The notes under the pieces: generated by a model
What the model saw: only the letters and a program-made list of their open reading frames with translations
Told to the model about the DNA's origin: nothing
Databases searched by the model: none
Assembly: GCA_900545925.1 (NCBI GenBank)
Contig: URAZ01000012.1
Span: forward strand, 1-64,000
Source: an uncultured Eubacteriales bacterium
GTDB taxonomy: Bacteria > Bacillota > Clostridia > Oscillospirales > Oscillospiraceae
Reading direction: 5' to 3'
DNA length: 64,000 bases
Program-made: the position numbers and the translations under genes
Shown: piece after piece, positions 43,848 through 52,724 of the stretch
How positions within the stretch are numbered: the first letter of the stretch is position 1
How the letters are laid out: every line of letters starts with the position of its first letter

Positions 43848-44453
43848 TCATTTCTTCTCCGGCCAGATCTCCGCCAGCATACAAACGCCCGGATATTCGC
43901 CGGAAGCGCGCAGCTGCACGCAGCCGCAGAAGCGCAGCACGGCGCAGTCGGTCTGCGAAAGCCGCAGCTGCCGCCCGTCCGCCGTCAGCGTGACGCCGCC
44001 GCGCACACAGTAAATAACCGCCGTCTGCTCTTCCCAGCAGTCCTCCGCACCGGCCTGCAGGCAGGCCGCCTGCCCCGCGCCGGTGCGTATAGGCCGTATG
44101 CGGCCGCAGCAGACGCCCTTGCGCAGCATCAGGTTAAAATCCGTGCAGGTGCCGCATGAACGCGTCTCGTCCGCGCCGTCGAAGACGTGCGGCGTGAACG
44201 GATGCAGCGTCAGCTCGCCGCCGCCGTTGTGCCGCAGGCGGAGCTGGCCGTCCAGAATCGCCAGATGGCGCGCATAGTCCGGCAGCCGCGTAAAGACCGA
44301 TTCCTCCGCCCCGACCACGGCAGAGCTTACGCGCCAGTCAAAGCTGCGCGCGGCATACTGCGCCTGCGGCGGCCAGATCGCCAGCTGCGTCGTCACGCCG
44401 CCGGCCCAGGCGGATACGGTATAGTCCGCCTGCCGGAGTATCTGTATCCTCAT
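43848..44453 (-). CDS. hutD: HutD-family cupin protein
   Basis: 201 residues of a bicupin: Ala-Trp-Ala-Gly-Gly-Val-Thr-Thr-Gln-Leu near the start, then Phe-Asp-Trp-Arg-Val-Ser-Ser-Ala-Val-Val and Thr-x-Phe-x-Pro-x3-Phe-Asp-Gly, all characteristic of HutD. The family accompanies hut genes and is thought to limit or tune histidine catabolism; the biochemical mechanism is unclear. ATG at 44453 overlaps the fchA stop. The upstream continuation of the frame is a shadow of fchA. The 83-base gap to hutU shows no obvious promoter. Confidence 0.9.
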   Translation of the reverse strand: MRIQILRQADYTVSAWAGGVTTQLAIWPPQAQYAARSFDWRVSSAVVGAEESVFTRLPDYARHLAILDGQLRLRHNGGGELTLHPFTPHVFDGADETRSCGTCTDFNLMLRKGVCCGRIRPIRTGAGQAACLQAGAEDCWEEQTAVIYCVRGGVTLTADGRQLRLSQTDCAVLRFCGCVQLRASGEYPGVCMLAEIWPEKK

Positions 44454-45085
44454 CCCTCGCTGCATACGGCCAGCATCGCCGCGTAGCAGCGGTCGGCGCG
44501 CGGAAGGCCGGTATCGAGCAGCTTTTGCCCCGCTGCGCGCGCACCGGCGGCAAACGCGGCGTCGTGCAGGGAGCCGGTATTGATGCACACGTTCAGCCAC
44601 GCGCCCTGCATCCCTGCGCGGAGGCTGAGGCAGGCGACGCCAAAGTCGCTGGCCGCCGTCGCGTTCGTCTTTCCCAGAAGCCTTTCCAGCAGTTCCAGCC
44701 CCTCCGCGCACAGCTGCATCACGGCAAGCGGCGGCTGCGTGCAGGCCTTGAGGCCCTGTTCGATGGCGCTGCTGCGCGCCTGCTTTTCCTCGAGCGTCTG
44801 CTTGGGCATCGCGTAGGCCGCGCTGACTTGCAGGAACGCTTGCGTATCCTGCTCCATCGCGGCCAGCAGCCGCTTCCGGAGTACGTCCGCCTGCGCCTGC
44901 GCGCGGAGCGCAAGTTCCTGCACGGCCTCATATTTTTTCCTGCCGAGCGTCAGACCGCTGACCATCGCGGTCAGTGCCGCGCCTACCGCGCCTGCCAGTG
45001 CTGCGGCGCTGCCGCCGCCGGGAGCCGGAGATGCGGAGGCAATCTCCTCCGTAAAGCCGCGTACCGTCAGTTCTGCCAGTTCCAT
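44450..45085 (-). CDS. fchA: formimidoyltetrahydrofolate cyclodeaminase
   Basis: 211-residue helical enzyme releasing ammonia from 5-formimino-THF to give 5,10-methenyl-THF. The family start Phe-x-Glu-Glu-Ile-Ala-Ser-Ala-Ser-Pro-Ala-Pro-Gly-Gly-Gly-Ser-Ala-Ala-Ala is complete. It follows ftcD by 12 bases and overlaps hutD, so together with FtcD it recovers the formimino carbon of histidine on folate. Confidence 0.93.
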   Translation of the reverse strand: MELAELTVRGFTEEIASASPAPGGGSAAALAGAVGAALTAMVSGLTLGRKKYEAVQELALRAQAQADVLRKRLLAAMEQDTQAFLQVSAAYAMPKQTLEEKQARSSAIEQGLKACTQPPLAVMQLCAEGLELLERLLGKTNATAASDFGVACLSLRAGMQGAWLNVCINTGSLHDAAFAAGARAAGQKLLDTGLPRADRCYAAMLAVCSEG

Positions 45086-45097
45086 GTGTCACACCTC

Positions 45098-46009
45098 TCA
45101 TTCCACCCCAATCAGATGATATTCCATGACCTGCTTGCGGCAGTCATAATTTTCAAGCTTCAGATAGAATTCCGCGCAGTCAAGCAGCGCTTTCGCCGGC
45201 GTCAGCCCAACCACCTCGGAGCCGATGATCCGCGCGCCGTAGCGGTCGGCCAGCTGACGCGTCATTTCAAAGGCATAGTAGATCGGCGTTTTTTCAAAGT
45301 TTGTAAGATTCATCGACACCTGCGCGATATTCCGTCCTTCGAGCATCACGCCGATGGCCTTGCAGCAGGCAAAGCCGCCGTTCTTGGCCCGAATGGCTTT
45401 TGCGATCTTCTTCGCAACCTCGAGATCAGAGGTATCGAGATTGATGTTATAGGCGATGAGCGGCATCCGTGCGCCGATGGCGATGATACCCGCCGTCGGG
45501 TGGATCTTCCGCTCGCCGTAATCCGGCGCCCAGTCCGGCTCCAGCAGCTTTTCAGGCATGCCCTCGAATTGCCCCTTGCGGCACGCTGCCAGATTTCTGC
45601 GTTCCGGGCGCGAGGCGGAGTCTTCATACAGGAACGACGGCACGCGAAGTTCGTCCCAGATGCGCGCGGCAACGCGCTTGGACAGTTCCACACATTCCTC
45701 CACACTCGTGTCCATGGTCGGAATAAAGGGAATAACGTCCGTTGCGCCCATGCGCGGGTGCTGCCCCGTATGTCGGCGCATGTCGATCGTTTCGGTTGCC
45801 TTTTTTGTCAGCTGGAACGCCGCCTCGGTCATTGCCTCGGGGGAACCGAGCAGCGTAAAGACGCAGCGGTTATGGCTGCCGTCGGACTGCACATCGAAGA
45901 CGAAGCAGCCGGGAATGCTGTTCGCCGTGTCAACAAGTCCCTGAAACACCGCCGGGTCCGTTTCCCGGCTGACGCTGAAATTCGGAACGCATTCAACAAG
46001 CTTTGCCAT
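45098..46009 (-). CDS. ftcD: glutamate formimidoyltransferase
   Basis: 303-residue transferase moving the formimino group from N-formiminoglutamate to THF and releasing glutamate. The N-terminus Val-Glu-Cys-Val-Pro-Asn-Phe-Ser is diagnostic, with the active-site His in the Ser-His-Asn-Arg segment and a Gln-His-Pro-Arg-Met-Gly block. Its glutamate product feeds the mutase pathway encoded 7 kb downstream. The gap 46010-46113 to hutH contains an AGAGAAA-type stem-loop (arms near 46052-46063 and 46093-46113) that may modulate read-through. Confidence 0.94.
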   Translation of the reverse strand: MAKLVECVPNFSVSRETDPAVFQGLVDTANSIPGCFVFDVQSDGSHNRCVFTLLGSPEAMTEAAFQLTKKATETIDMRRHTGQHPRMGATDVIPFIPTMDTSVEECVELSKRVAARIWDELRVPSFLYEDSASRPERRNLAACRKGQFEGMPEKLLEPDWAPDYGERKIHPTAGIIAIGARMPLIAYNINLDTSDLEVAKKIAKAIRAKNGGFACCKAIGVMLEGRNIAQVSMNLTNFEKTPIYYAFEMTRQLADRYGARIIGSEVVGLTPAKALLDCAEFYLKLENYDCRKQVMEYHLIGVE

Positions 46010-46113
46010 AGTACTTTCTCCTTCTATTCATATGAGAATCATCGTTTGTAAGAGAAACCACCTGTCGCCCCGGACGTGTATCCATGCACGGCCCGAGGCG
46101 GCAGTTTTCTCTT

Positions 46114-47637
46114 CTATAGGAGTCTGCCGCAGACCTGCTCTGCAGCCTCAAGCAGTGCACCCGACTTGACCAGCCGGTCAAGTTCGGCCATCTGCGGGTA
46201 CATGACAACATCGGTATCGACCGGCGGGACGGTCTGGCGGATTTTTTGATAGACTGCCGCCGTCGCGGGCGCAAGGAGCGACTCACCTCGCAGCCACAGC
46301 GCCTGCACTGCGGCAAGCAGTTCGATCCCGATGACCTTCTGGCTGTTGTCGAGGATCATCCGCGCTTTTCTGGCGGCGGTCGTGCCCATGCTGACGTGAT
46401 CCTCCTGGTTAGCGGAGGACGGGATGGAATCCACCGACGCAGGGTGGGCGTAAACCTTGTTTTCCGAAACCATGGAGGCCGCCGCGTATTGCGTGATCAT
46501 GAACCCGGAATGCACACCGCCGTATTTCGTCAAAAATGCAGGAAGCCCGTTGGACAGCGCGGGATTCACCATGCGCTCCAGCCGACGCTCAGACACATTG
46601 GCGTACTCGCTGAGAGCAATCCCCAAAAAGTCCATTGCAAGCGCAACGGGCTGGCCGTGGAAATTGCCGCCAGAGATTACCTTATCTTCCCCGGGGAAAA
46701 TCAGCGGGTTATCGGTTACAGCGTTGATCTCGCGGCTCAAGATATCCCACACATAGCGGATGGCATCACGGCTGGCGCCGTGAATCTGCGGAACACAGCG
46801 GATCGAATAGGCATCCTGCACCTTATCCGGGTTCAGTGTAAGTGCTAGACGGCTTCCGTCCAGAAGCCGCAGCAGATTCTGCGCCGTGAGCATCTGCCCC
46901 TGCTGGCCACGCAGCGCATGCACCTCCGGGTCGTAGGCGCTCAGAATGCCCAGCTGTGCCTCACACGTCATGGCAGCGGCGATATCCGCCGTTTTTGCCA
47001 GCTGCACAGCGTCATATACTACGCCGCAGGCAATGGCGGCCATGATCTGTGTGCCGTTGATAAGCGCGAGTCCTTCCTTGGCCGCAAGTTCAACGGGTGA
47101 AATGCCTGCTGACTCCATCGCCTGTCTTCCTGGCATGACGGCTCCCTGATACTCCGCCTCGCCCTCACCCAGCATGACCAGCACGATATGTGACAGCGGC
47201 GCAAGATCGCCGCTCGCGCCAAGCGAACCTTTTTCTGGTACCACCGGGTGCACACCGCGGTTCAGCATGGCCAGCAGCGTTTCCAGCGTTGACAGACGGA
47301 TACCGGAATTGCCGCGTGCAAGCGCATTGCAGCGCAGCAGCATCGCCCCGCGCACCACCTCGCACGGCAGCGGCGCACCCATGCCGCAGGCATGGCTGAT
47401 GATCAGGTTGCGCTGGAGCGCGGCTGTCTCCTGTTCTGGGACAAACGTATCGGAAAATTTGCCGAAGCCGGTCGTCAGGCCGTAAATCACTGCCTTTTGC
47501 GCAAGCTTCTCGTCTACATACGCCCGCGCCCGGTCGATCTTCTGCTTCGCCGGTTCGGAAATCCGCACCTGTTCCTTGTGTCTGGCAACCGCCATGACCT
47601 GCTCGATCGTCAGTTCCGTGCCGTTGAGTTCAACCAT
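46114..47637 (-). CDS. hutH: histidine ammonia-lyase
   Basis: 507-residue lyase converting histidine to urocanate and ammonia. The Ala-Ser-Gly triad that cyclises to the MIO electrophile is in Gly-Ser-Leu-Gly-Ala-Ser-Gly-Asp-Leu-Ala-Pro-Leu, and the Ser-Ser-Ala-Asn-Gln-Glu-Asp-His-Val-Ser block near the end is typical. First gene of the hut operon; a good promoter lies about 80 bases upstream. Confidence 0.96.
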   Translation of the reverse strand: MVELNGTELTIEQVMAVARHKEQVRISEPAKQKIDRARAYVDEKLAQKAVIYGLTTGFGKFSDTFVPEQETAALQRNLIISHACGMGAPLPCEVVRGAMLLRCNALARGNSGIRLSTLETLLAMLNRGVHPVVPEKGSLGASGDLAPLSHIVLVMLGEGEAEYQGAVMPGRQAMESAGISPVELAAKEGLALINGTQIMAAIACGVVYDAVQLAKTADIAAAMTCEAQLGILSAYDPEVHALRGQQGQMLTAQNLLRLLDGSRLALTLNPDKVQDAYSIRCVPQIHGASRDAIRYVWDILSREINAVTDNPLIFPGEDKVISGGNFHGQPVALAMDFLGIALSEYANVSERRLERMVNPALSNGLPAFLTKYGGVHSGFMITQYAAASMVSENKVYAHPASVDSIPSSANQEDHVSMGTTAARKARMILDNSQKVIGIELLAAVQALWLRGESLLAPATAAVYQKIRQTVPPVDTDVVMYPQMAELDRLVKSGALLEAAEQVCGRLL

Positions 47638-47665
47638 TTCCTATCCACCTTTTATTCGATGTGCC

Positions 47666-47746
47666 GCAGTGTGCGCCCGCACCCGAAACCGCGCCGCCGC
47701 ACACTGCCGGTTCTTTTATCTTATAAGTTGAACAGATTCTTGTCAA
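47666..47746 (-). promoter_or_regulatory. promoter and structured leader of the hut operon
   Basis: Minus-strand TTGACA at 47746-47741, 17-base spacer, TAAGAT at 47723-47718. The leader holds a perfect 10-bp inverted repeat, 47707-47698 with 47675-47666 (GCAGTGTGCG and its complement), enclosing a very GC-rich segment. It could be an RNA-level control element or operator; no T tract follows, so it is not a plain terminator. Confidence 0.7.
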
Positions 47747-47810
47747 TACATCCGCAGAAAAATATATATTTTGCACAATTTCTTCGTTTAAGCTGTTAAC
47801 GCGCAGAAAA

Positions 47811-47836
47811 ACCGTGCCGCCCGAAGGCGGCACGGT
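47811..47836 (-). terminator. terminator of the ABC transporter operon
   Basis: Perfect 11-bp arms around a 4-base loop, followed by five T on the minus strand, 36 bases after the binding-protein stop. Confidence 0.88.
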
Positions 47837-47872
47837 CTGAAATCAGAGAATGATGGATTGCTGCATGAAAGA

Positions 47873-49024
47873 TCAATCGTAAACCAGCAGGGCGATCCTC
47901 TCGTCGTCGATGTTGGAAGCGTCGTACCACTGAGCGCCGGTATCGACGTCTTCAACAGCTTCGCCGTTGGCAGCCGCGACGGCCAGAGCAACAGCCTGAT
48001 AACCGATCTGGTACGGGTCCTGCGTGACGGAGCCGTAGAACCAGCCCTGACGGACCGCGTTCTTCTGGGCAGCGCCTGCGTCGAAGCCGGCGACGACCAG
48101 ACCCGCGTACTTGCCGCCCTCAGCCAGATCCTCGCCGTCGGAGACAGCAGCCAGGAAGCCGGTGACAGCGCCCTCGTTGGAGCAGAAGATCGCAACGGGG
48201 TTCATGCCCAGCAGGGAGTTGGCAGCGGTCTGCACGGAGGTAGCTTCGGTCGTGGCGGAGATAGCAACCTCGATGATGATAGCGGGAGCATCAACCTTCT
48301 TTTCCCACTTGGCGTGACCTTCGATGGAGACCTTGCCGGGCTGATAGGTTTCAGCGATCTTGGCCATTTCATTGACGAAGCCGGTGGTACGGCCGGAGAC
48401 GGAAGCGGAAACAGCGTCCTGCGACAGGCAGCCGATGATGACGGGGTTGTCGGAGGTCGCGTTCTTCATGGCCTCAACGACGCCCTCATGCTCGTTGAAC
48501 TTGTCAGCAGCGATGGCGGCAGCGTTTTCGTTGTTGGTGCAGGCGGTTGCCTTGACAGCGCCGGTGGTATCGCCGGGAACGCCGGAGTCAAAGCCGATGA
48601 CGGGGATGTTCTTTTCCGCGCACTCTTCCAGGATCTCGGTGACAGCGTCGGTGGACAGAGCAGCCAGCGCCATGGCCTTGGGGTTCTTGGCGAGCTCGGT
48701 CTTGACCATGTTGACCTGTGCGTCGATCTCAGTCTCGGAAGCGGGGCCGTCGAAGTAGATCTCTACGCCGAGATCCTTGGCAGCATCCTCGGAGCCCTTG
48801 GCGACTGCCTGCCAGAACTGATGCTGGAAGCCCTTCGCCATGACGGGGATGTACATCTTTTCGCCGGTGGTCTCCTCAGCGGGAGCCGGATCCTCGGTCT
48901 TAGTCTCTTCGGTCTTGGTGTCGGTGGTTTCGGGCTTGGCAGGTTCGGTTTCGGGCTTGGCAGCGCAGGCAGCCAGAGCCAGAACCATGACCAGCGCCAG
49001 AAGCAGAGCGATCAGTTTTTTCAT
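47873..49024 (-). CDS. sugar-type ABC transporter substrate-binding lipoprotein
   Basis: 383 residues. Lipoprotein signal with Leu-Ala-Ala-Cys20, a Pro/Glu/Thr-rich linker to about residue 55, then a periplasmic-binding fold of the ribose/LacI cluster (Gly-Phe-Gln-His-Gln-Phe-Trp-Gln-Ala-Val, later Ile-Gly-Phe-Asp-Ser-Gly-Val-Pro and Val-Ala-Gly-Phe-Asp-Ala-Gly). It captures a sugar or sugar-like ligand for the permease and ATPase encoded upstream on the same strand. The exact ligand cannot be told. Confidence 0.9.
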   Translation of the reverse strand: MKKLIALLLALVMVLALAACAAKPETEPAKPETTDTKTEETKTEDPAPAEETTGEKMYIPVMAKGFQHQFWQAVAKGSEDAAKDLGVEIYFDGPASETEIDAQVNMVKTELAKNPKAMALAALSTDAVTEILEECAEKNIPVIGFDSGVPGDTTGAVKATACTNNENAAAIAADKFNEHEGVVEAMKNATSDNPVIIGCLSQDAVSASVSGRTTGFVNEMAKIAETYQPGKVSIEGHAKWEKKVDAPAIIIEVAISATTEATSVQTAANSLLGMNPVAIFCSNEGAVTGFLAAVSDGEDLAEGGKYAGLVVAGFDAGAAQKNAVRQGWFYGSVTQDPYQIGYQAVALAVAAANGEAVEDVDTGAQWYDASNIDDERIALLVYD

Positions 49025-49091
49025 TTGGTGATTCCTCCTAAATTATTTTATCAAACACGATCTTCGTGCTTAATACAGGATGATGCGGGCC

Positions 49092-50084
49092 TCAGCCCTT
49101 CTTGACACGGTTGGCAGCCTTTGTTCTTGCGATGTCGAGCAGGACTGCGCCGATGACGACTGCGCCGGTCAGGAACGTCTGCCACGGAGCCTGCAGGCCG
49201 CAGTTGGCAAGGCCGGTTTTGAGGACAGACATGATGAACACGCCGATGAGTGTGCCGACCATCGTGCCGGAGCCGCCGGACATGGACGTACCGCCGATGA
49301 TGACGCCGGTGATGCCGTTCATTTCCTGGCCTGCGCCAGTGCCCGGGGTGATGGTGGTGTAGGCCGCTGCATAGAACAGGGCACACATGCCGATGAAGAA
49401 GCCGGAGAGCGTATAGACCGCAACTTTCCAGTTATCGACCTTGATGCCGGACAGGCGGGTCGCTTCCTCGTTGGAGCCGATGGCATAGACATAGCGTCCG
49501 AATTTGGTCTTATGCAGAATCAGCGTTGCGATGATGAAAAAGCCGAGCAGCCAGAACGCACCGACCGGGAAACCACGGACGCCAAACAGTTCCGCGCGGA
49601 TGAAGACCTTCTTGAACCAGCCGCCGATCTCGGCGGTAGCAGTGGGCCATGTCTGGGACTGGACCTTGGTGATGATGGAGCCGAGGCCGGCGGCCATCAT
49701 CTGGGTGCCGAGGGTTGCAATGAAGGGGGGCAGCTTGAGTTTCGCAATCAGAACGCCGTTTGCAAAGCCAAACGCAATGCCGACAAACAGCGTCAGGACG
49801 ATTGCGAGAATCAAGGGCCAGCCCTGCTTGAACGCATAGCCGCCCAGCAGCGCTGCACACATCATGACTGTGCCGAGCGACAGGTCGATGCCGCCGGTGA
49901 TGATGATGAACGTCACGCCGAAGGCCATGAAGCCGATATAATAGCTGGATTCGAGAATATTCTTGACCGTATCGAGCGTCAGGAAGTTATTGCCGAAGAT
50001 TGAAAACACGATATACAGAATGACCAGCGCAGCAGGCGCAAGCAGCTTCTGCATATCCAGCTTTTTCTTACCTACGTTTTCCAT
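49092..50084 (-). CDS. ribose-type ABC transporter permease (RbsC-like)
   Basis: 330-residue membrane protein with about ten hydrophobic segments and the BPD_transp_2 signature Ile-Thr-Gly-Gly-Ile-Asp-Leu-Ser-Leu-Gly followed later by Gly-Ser-Asn-Glu-Glu-Ala-Thr-Arg-Leu-Ser-Gly-Ile. ATG at 50084 is chosen because the usual N-terminal helix follows directly; a GGGG box stands 8 bases before it. Middle gene of a complete ABC set. Confidence 0.92.
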   Translation of the reverse strand: MENVGKKKLDMQKLLAPAALVILYIVFSIFGNNFLTLDTVKNILESSYYIGFMAFGVTFIIITGGIDLSLGTVMMCAALLGGYAFKQGWPLILAIVLTLFVGIAFGFANGVLIAKLKLPPFIATLGTQMMAAGLGSIITKVQSQTWPTATAEIGGWFKKVFIRAELFGVRGFPVGAFWLLGFFIIATLILHKTKFGRYVYAIGSNEEATRLSGIKVDNWKVAVYTLSGFFIGMCALFYAAAYTTITPGTGAGQEMNGITGVIIGGTSMSGGSGTMVGTLIGVFIMSVLKTGLANCGLQAPWQTFLTGAVVIGAVLLDIARTKAANRVKKG

Positions 50085-50089
50085 AATGA

Positions 50090-51589
50090 TTACCCCACTT
50101 CTCTCTTGGTTGCATATGTCATGATGGTTTCCTGCGTGGCCTCGGAGATATCGAGTTCGCCTGTAACGTGACCCTCGCACATGACGATCACGCGGTCAGA
50201 CAGGCGGAGCAACTCCGGCATATCGGAGGAGATCATAATGATAGACTTGCCTTCCTCTGCAAGCTGCGTCATCAGCTTGTAAATTTCGCTCTTTGCGCCG
50301 ACATCGATACCGCGCGTCGGCTCGTCGAAAATGAGCACATCGCAGTCGCGCAGGATCCATTTGGAAATGACGACCTTCTGCTGGTTGCCGCCGGAGAGGC
50401 TGCCGACGCGGGCGCGGACAGACGGCGTTTTCGTGCGGATCTGTTCGGCGTGCTCCCGTGCAAGCCGGTGTGCTGTTCTGTCATGAACAAACGGGCCTTT
50501 GAACAGCTGCTCCAGACTCGGCAGAACGGTATTGTCCGTGACGGACAGGTTCAGGCACAGGCCGTAGCGCTTGCGATCCTCGGAGAGATAGCCGATGCCA
50601 TAATGTACAGCGTCCTTCGGGCTGCGGATTTTCACGTCTTTGCCGTTTACCCGGATTATGCCGGAATCCATTGGATCTGCGCCGCAGATCAGACGCATCG
50701 TTTCAGTGCGTCCCGCGCCGACCAGACCGGCAAAGCCGAGAATTTCACCCTTGCGGAGTTTGAATGAAACATCTTTTACATCGATGGATGACAGATGCTC
50801 GGCTTCGAGCACAACAGGGGCATCAGGCGGACACATGGACTTTGTTTTCGGCTCCTCATAGATCGTGCGGCCGACCATAAGACGGATGACCTCGGAGATT
50901 TCCGCCGTAGGGGTATCGAGCGTGGCGACATACTGACCGTCGCGCATAACGGTGATGCGGTCGGTGATGCGCTTGAGTTCATCCATGCGGTGCGAGATAT
51001 AGACGATGCCGACACCGGTCTTTTTCAGCTGTCGAATGAAGACGAACAGATCGTCGATCTCCGTGTCGGTCAGGACAGCAGAAGGCTCATCAAGAATCAG
51101 CAGTCTTGTGTTCTCATGAGACAGAGCCTTTGTAATTTCAACCATCTGCTGCTTTGCGACCGACAGCGTCTTGACGACGGCTTTCGGGTCAAGATCCAGA
51201 TGCAGCTTGTCGAACAATTCCTGCGTCATGGCGTTCTGCTTCGCCTTGTCCACGAACAGGCCCTTCATGGGTTCACGCCCAATGTAAATGTTTTCCGCCA
51301 CGGTCAGGTGCTGCATGAGGTTCAGTTCCTGATGGACGATGCAGATGCCGAGCGCCTGCGCATCGCGCGGGCCATGAATCTCGACATGCTTTCCAAAAAA
51401 TTCAATCGTACCGCCATCGCTCGGATAGATGCCGGTCAGCACCTTCATAAGCGTCGATTTACCGGCGCCGTTTTCGCCGACCAGCGCCATGACCTCGCCC
51501 TCACGAACCTCCAGCTGCGCGTTGTCCAGCGCATGGACGCCCGGGAAGTACTTCTGGATACCGGTCATTCTGAGAATTGTTTCGGCCAT
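50090..51589 (-). CDS. ribose-type ABC transporter ATPase (RbsA-like)
   Basis: 499 residues with two ABC cassettes. The first has Walker A Gly-Glu-Asn-Gly-Ala-Gly-Lys-Ser-Thr and Walker B Leu-Leu-Ile-Leu-Asp-Glu-Pro; the second keeps Leu-Ser-Gly-Gly-Asn-Gln-Gln-Lys and Asp-Glu-Pro-Thr-Arg-Gly-Ile-Asp-Val-Gly. ATG at 51589 gives the normal length; 86 further in-frame upstream codons have no counterpart in the family. First gene of the transporter operon. Confidence 0.93.
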   Translation of the reverse strand: MAETILRMTGIQKYFPGVHALDNAQLEVREGEVMALVGENGAGKSTLMKVLTGIYPSDGGTIEFFGKHVEIHGPRDAQALGICIVHQELNLMQHLTVAENIYIGREPMKGLFVDKAKQNAMTQELFDKLHLDLDPKAVVKTLSVAKQQMVEITKALSHENTRLLILDEPSAVLTDTEIDDLFVFIRQLKKTGVGIVYISHRMDELKRITDRITVMRDGQYVATLDTPTAEISEVIRLMVGRTIYEEPKTKSMCPPDAPVVLEAEHLSSIDVKDVSFKLRKGEILGFAGLVGAGRTETMRLICGADPMDSGIIRVNGKDVKIRSPKDAVHYGIGYLSEDRKRYGLCLNLSVTDNTVLPSLEQLFKGPFVHDRTAHRLAREHAEQIRTKTPSVRARVGSLSGGNQQKVVISKWILRDCDVLIFDEPTRGIDVGAKSEIYKLMTQLAEEGKSIIMISSDMPELLRLSDRVIVMCEGHVTGELDISEATQETIMTYATKREVG

Positions 51590-51962
51590 CTTTCTTTCAC
51601 ATTCCCCTTTCTCCTGCGGCGCGTTTTCCTGTTTATAGAAAACGAAACGTTTTGCTCTTGCAGCACGCAAATCCGCTTCCGCGCCGGGTGGAGCCTGCCC
51701 TATCTTAAGAGCCAGGCGAGAGGCTGCGCTCTCTTGCCGCCTCGAGCGACACTCCTTCCTTACAGCCTCCATTGTAGCAGGCCCGCGCAGGAACAGGCAT
51801 GAAAATTGTCCACAAAAAGGTGAAAATTGTGCGTTGAAATTATACAAATTTTTCGTTCCGCACCTGTATGCCGCCGTTTTTCAGCGGATCTGATATTTTC
51901 TCTTTCTTTTTTCTCCGTAATCGTGTATGATATATACCATTATTATATTGGGAGGCTGCGAT
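51590..51962. other. intergenic region upstream of the ABC transporter
   Basis: 373 bases without a convincing gene. A CGAAACGTTTTG palindrome (10 of 12 symmetric positions) near 51645-51656 resembles LacI-family or cre-like operators and lies about 60 bases before the ATPase gene. A minus-strand TATAAT at 51844-51839 lacks a good -35. On the plus strand the end of the region leads into the small membrane gene at 51963. Confidence 0.4.
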
Positions 51963-52286
51963 ATGGACGAGTTGGAAAAGAAGCCGGATGCGCCACAGGC
52001 GTCTGCAAAAAAGAAGCCGGAGCAGAAAAACAGTTTTGATAACCGAAAAAAGCTGATGTATGTGCTCTGCGGCGGATATCTGCTCTATCTCGCCCTTAAA
52101 ATGGGCCGGGATTATCCGGGCCTTGCGGCCAGCGGTGTCTGGTCCAGTGATCGTATCATCGCACTATGCGGCACGATCGCGTTTTCCATCATCGGCGCGG
52201 CACTGCTGATCATTGTCGCGGTTCGCAGCGTGCGCGAGTGGAAACAGGATGCGCAGAACGAACAGGGGGAACATACGAATGAATGA
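51963..52286 (+). CDS. small membrane protein, 107 aa
   Basis: The ATG at 51963 follows GGGAGG by about 8 bases. The first 30 residues are charged and Lys/Pro rich, then two hydrophobic helices (about 31-46 and 62-85) and a charged tail. No family is recognised. The next gene begins eight bases before its stop, so the two are probably co-translated and may act together. Confidence 0.7.
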   Translation: MDELEKKPDAPQASAKKKPEQKNSFDNRKKLMYVLCGGYLLYLALKMGRDYPGLAASGVWSSDRIIALCGTIAFSIIGAALLIIVAVRSVREWKQDAQNEQGEHTNE

Positions 52287-52641
52287 TATGACATTGTTTC
52301 TGGATCTCATCCTGATGGCCAGCGGTGCGTACTGTATGTACACGTTCCTGCGGCTGGCCGTCACAAAGCGGCTGTTCAAAAACGGACTGCTGGTGCCGAA
52401 GGAGAAAAAGATCTCCGACTGTGCGGACGAGCAGATGTATATCGGGTATATGATGCCGCCGCTTGCGGTCATGGCCGTCATGACCATGGGCTATGGCGTA
52501 TGTATGCTGCTCAATGATCTGCGCGAAACGCCCTTCCTCCCCTACCCATGGCCGCTGGTAATTCTGGCGGCGGTGCTGGGCTCGCTCGTATGGTACGCCA
52601 TCCGCAATTCCCGTGCAAACCGCGACTATTTCGGTATGTAA
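52279..52641 (+). CDS. small membrane protein, 120 aa
   Basis: Three hydrophobic stretches (about residues 5-24, 54-79, 90-108) separated by basic loops. ATG at 52279 overlaps the preceding gene. No recognised family. It precedes a CtpA-type protease gene; a functional link is possible but not visible. Confidence 0.7.
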   Translation: MNDMTLFLDLILMASGAYCMYTFLRLAVTKRLFKNGLLVPKEKKISDCADEQMYIGYMMPPLAVMAVMTMGYGVCMLLNDLRETPFLPYPWPLVILAAVLGSLVWYAIRNSRANRDYFGM

Positions 52642-52648
52642 CCAACAT

Positions 52649-52675
52649 GGCCCGGAGCCAGTACGGCTCCGGGCC
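52649..52675. other. strong hairpin without T tract
   Basis: Perfect 11-bp arms GGCCCGGAGCC (52649-52659) and complement (52665-52675), 5-base loop. No T run follows on either strand, so it may be an attenuating or RNA-stabilising stem between the membrane genes and the protease rather than a full terminator. Confidence 0.6.
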
Positions 52676-52724
52676 GCGTGTCAAGTTCTATCCTTGAATT
52701 CTCCCGGAAAGGCTGGTATCCATC

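Noticed and set aside
51590..51847. 86-residue N-terminal extension of the ABC ATPase
   Set aside because: It would cross the operator-like palindrome and has no counterpart in the family; the start at 51589 gives the normal length.
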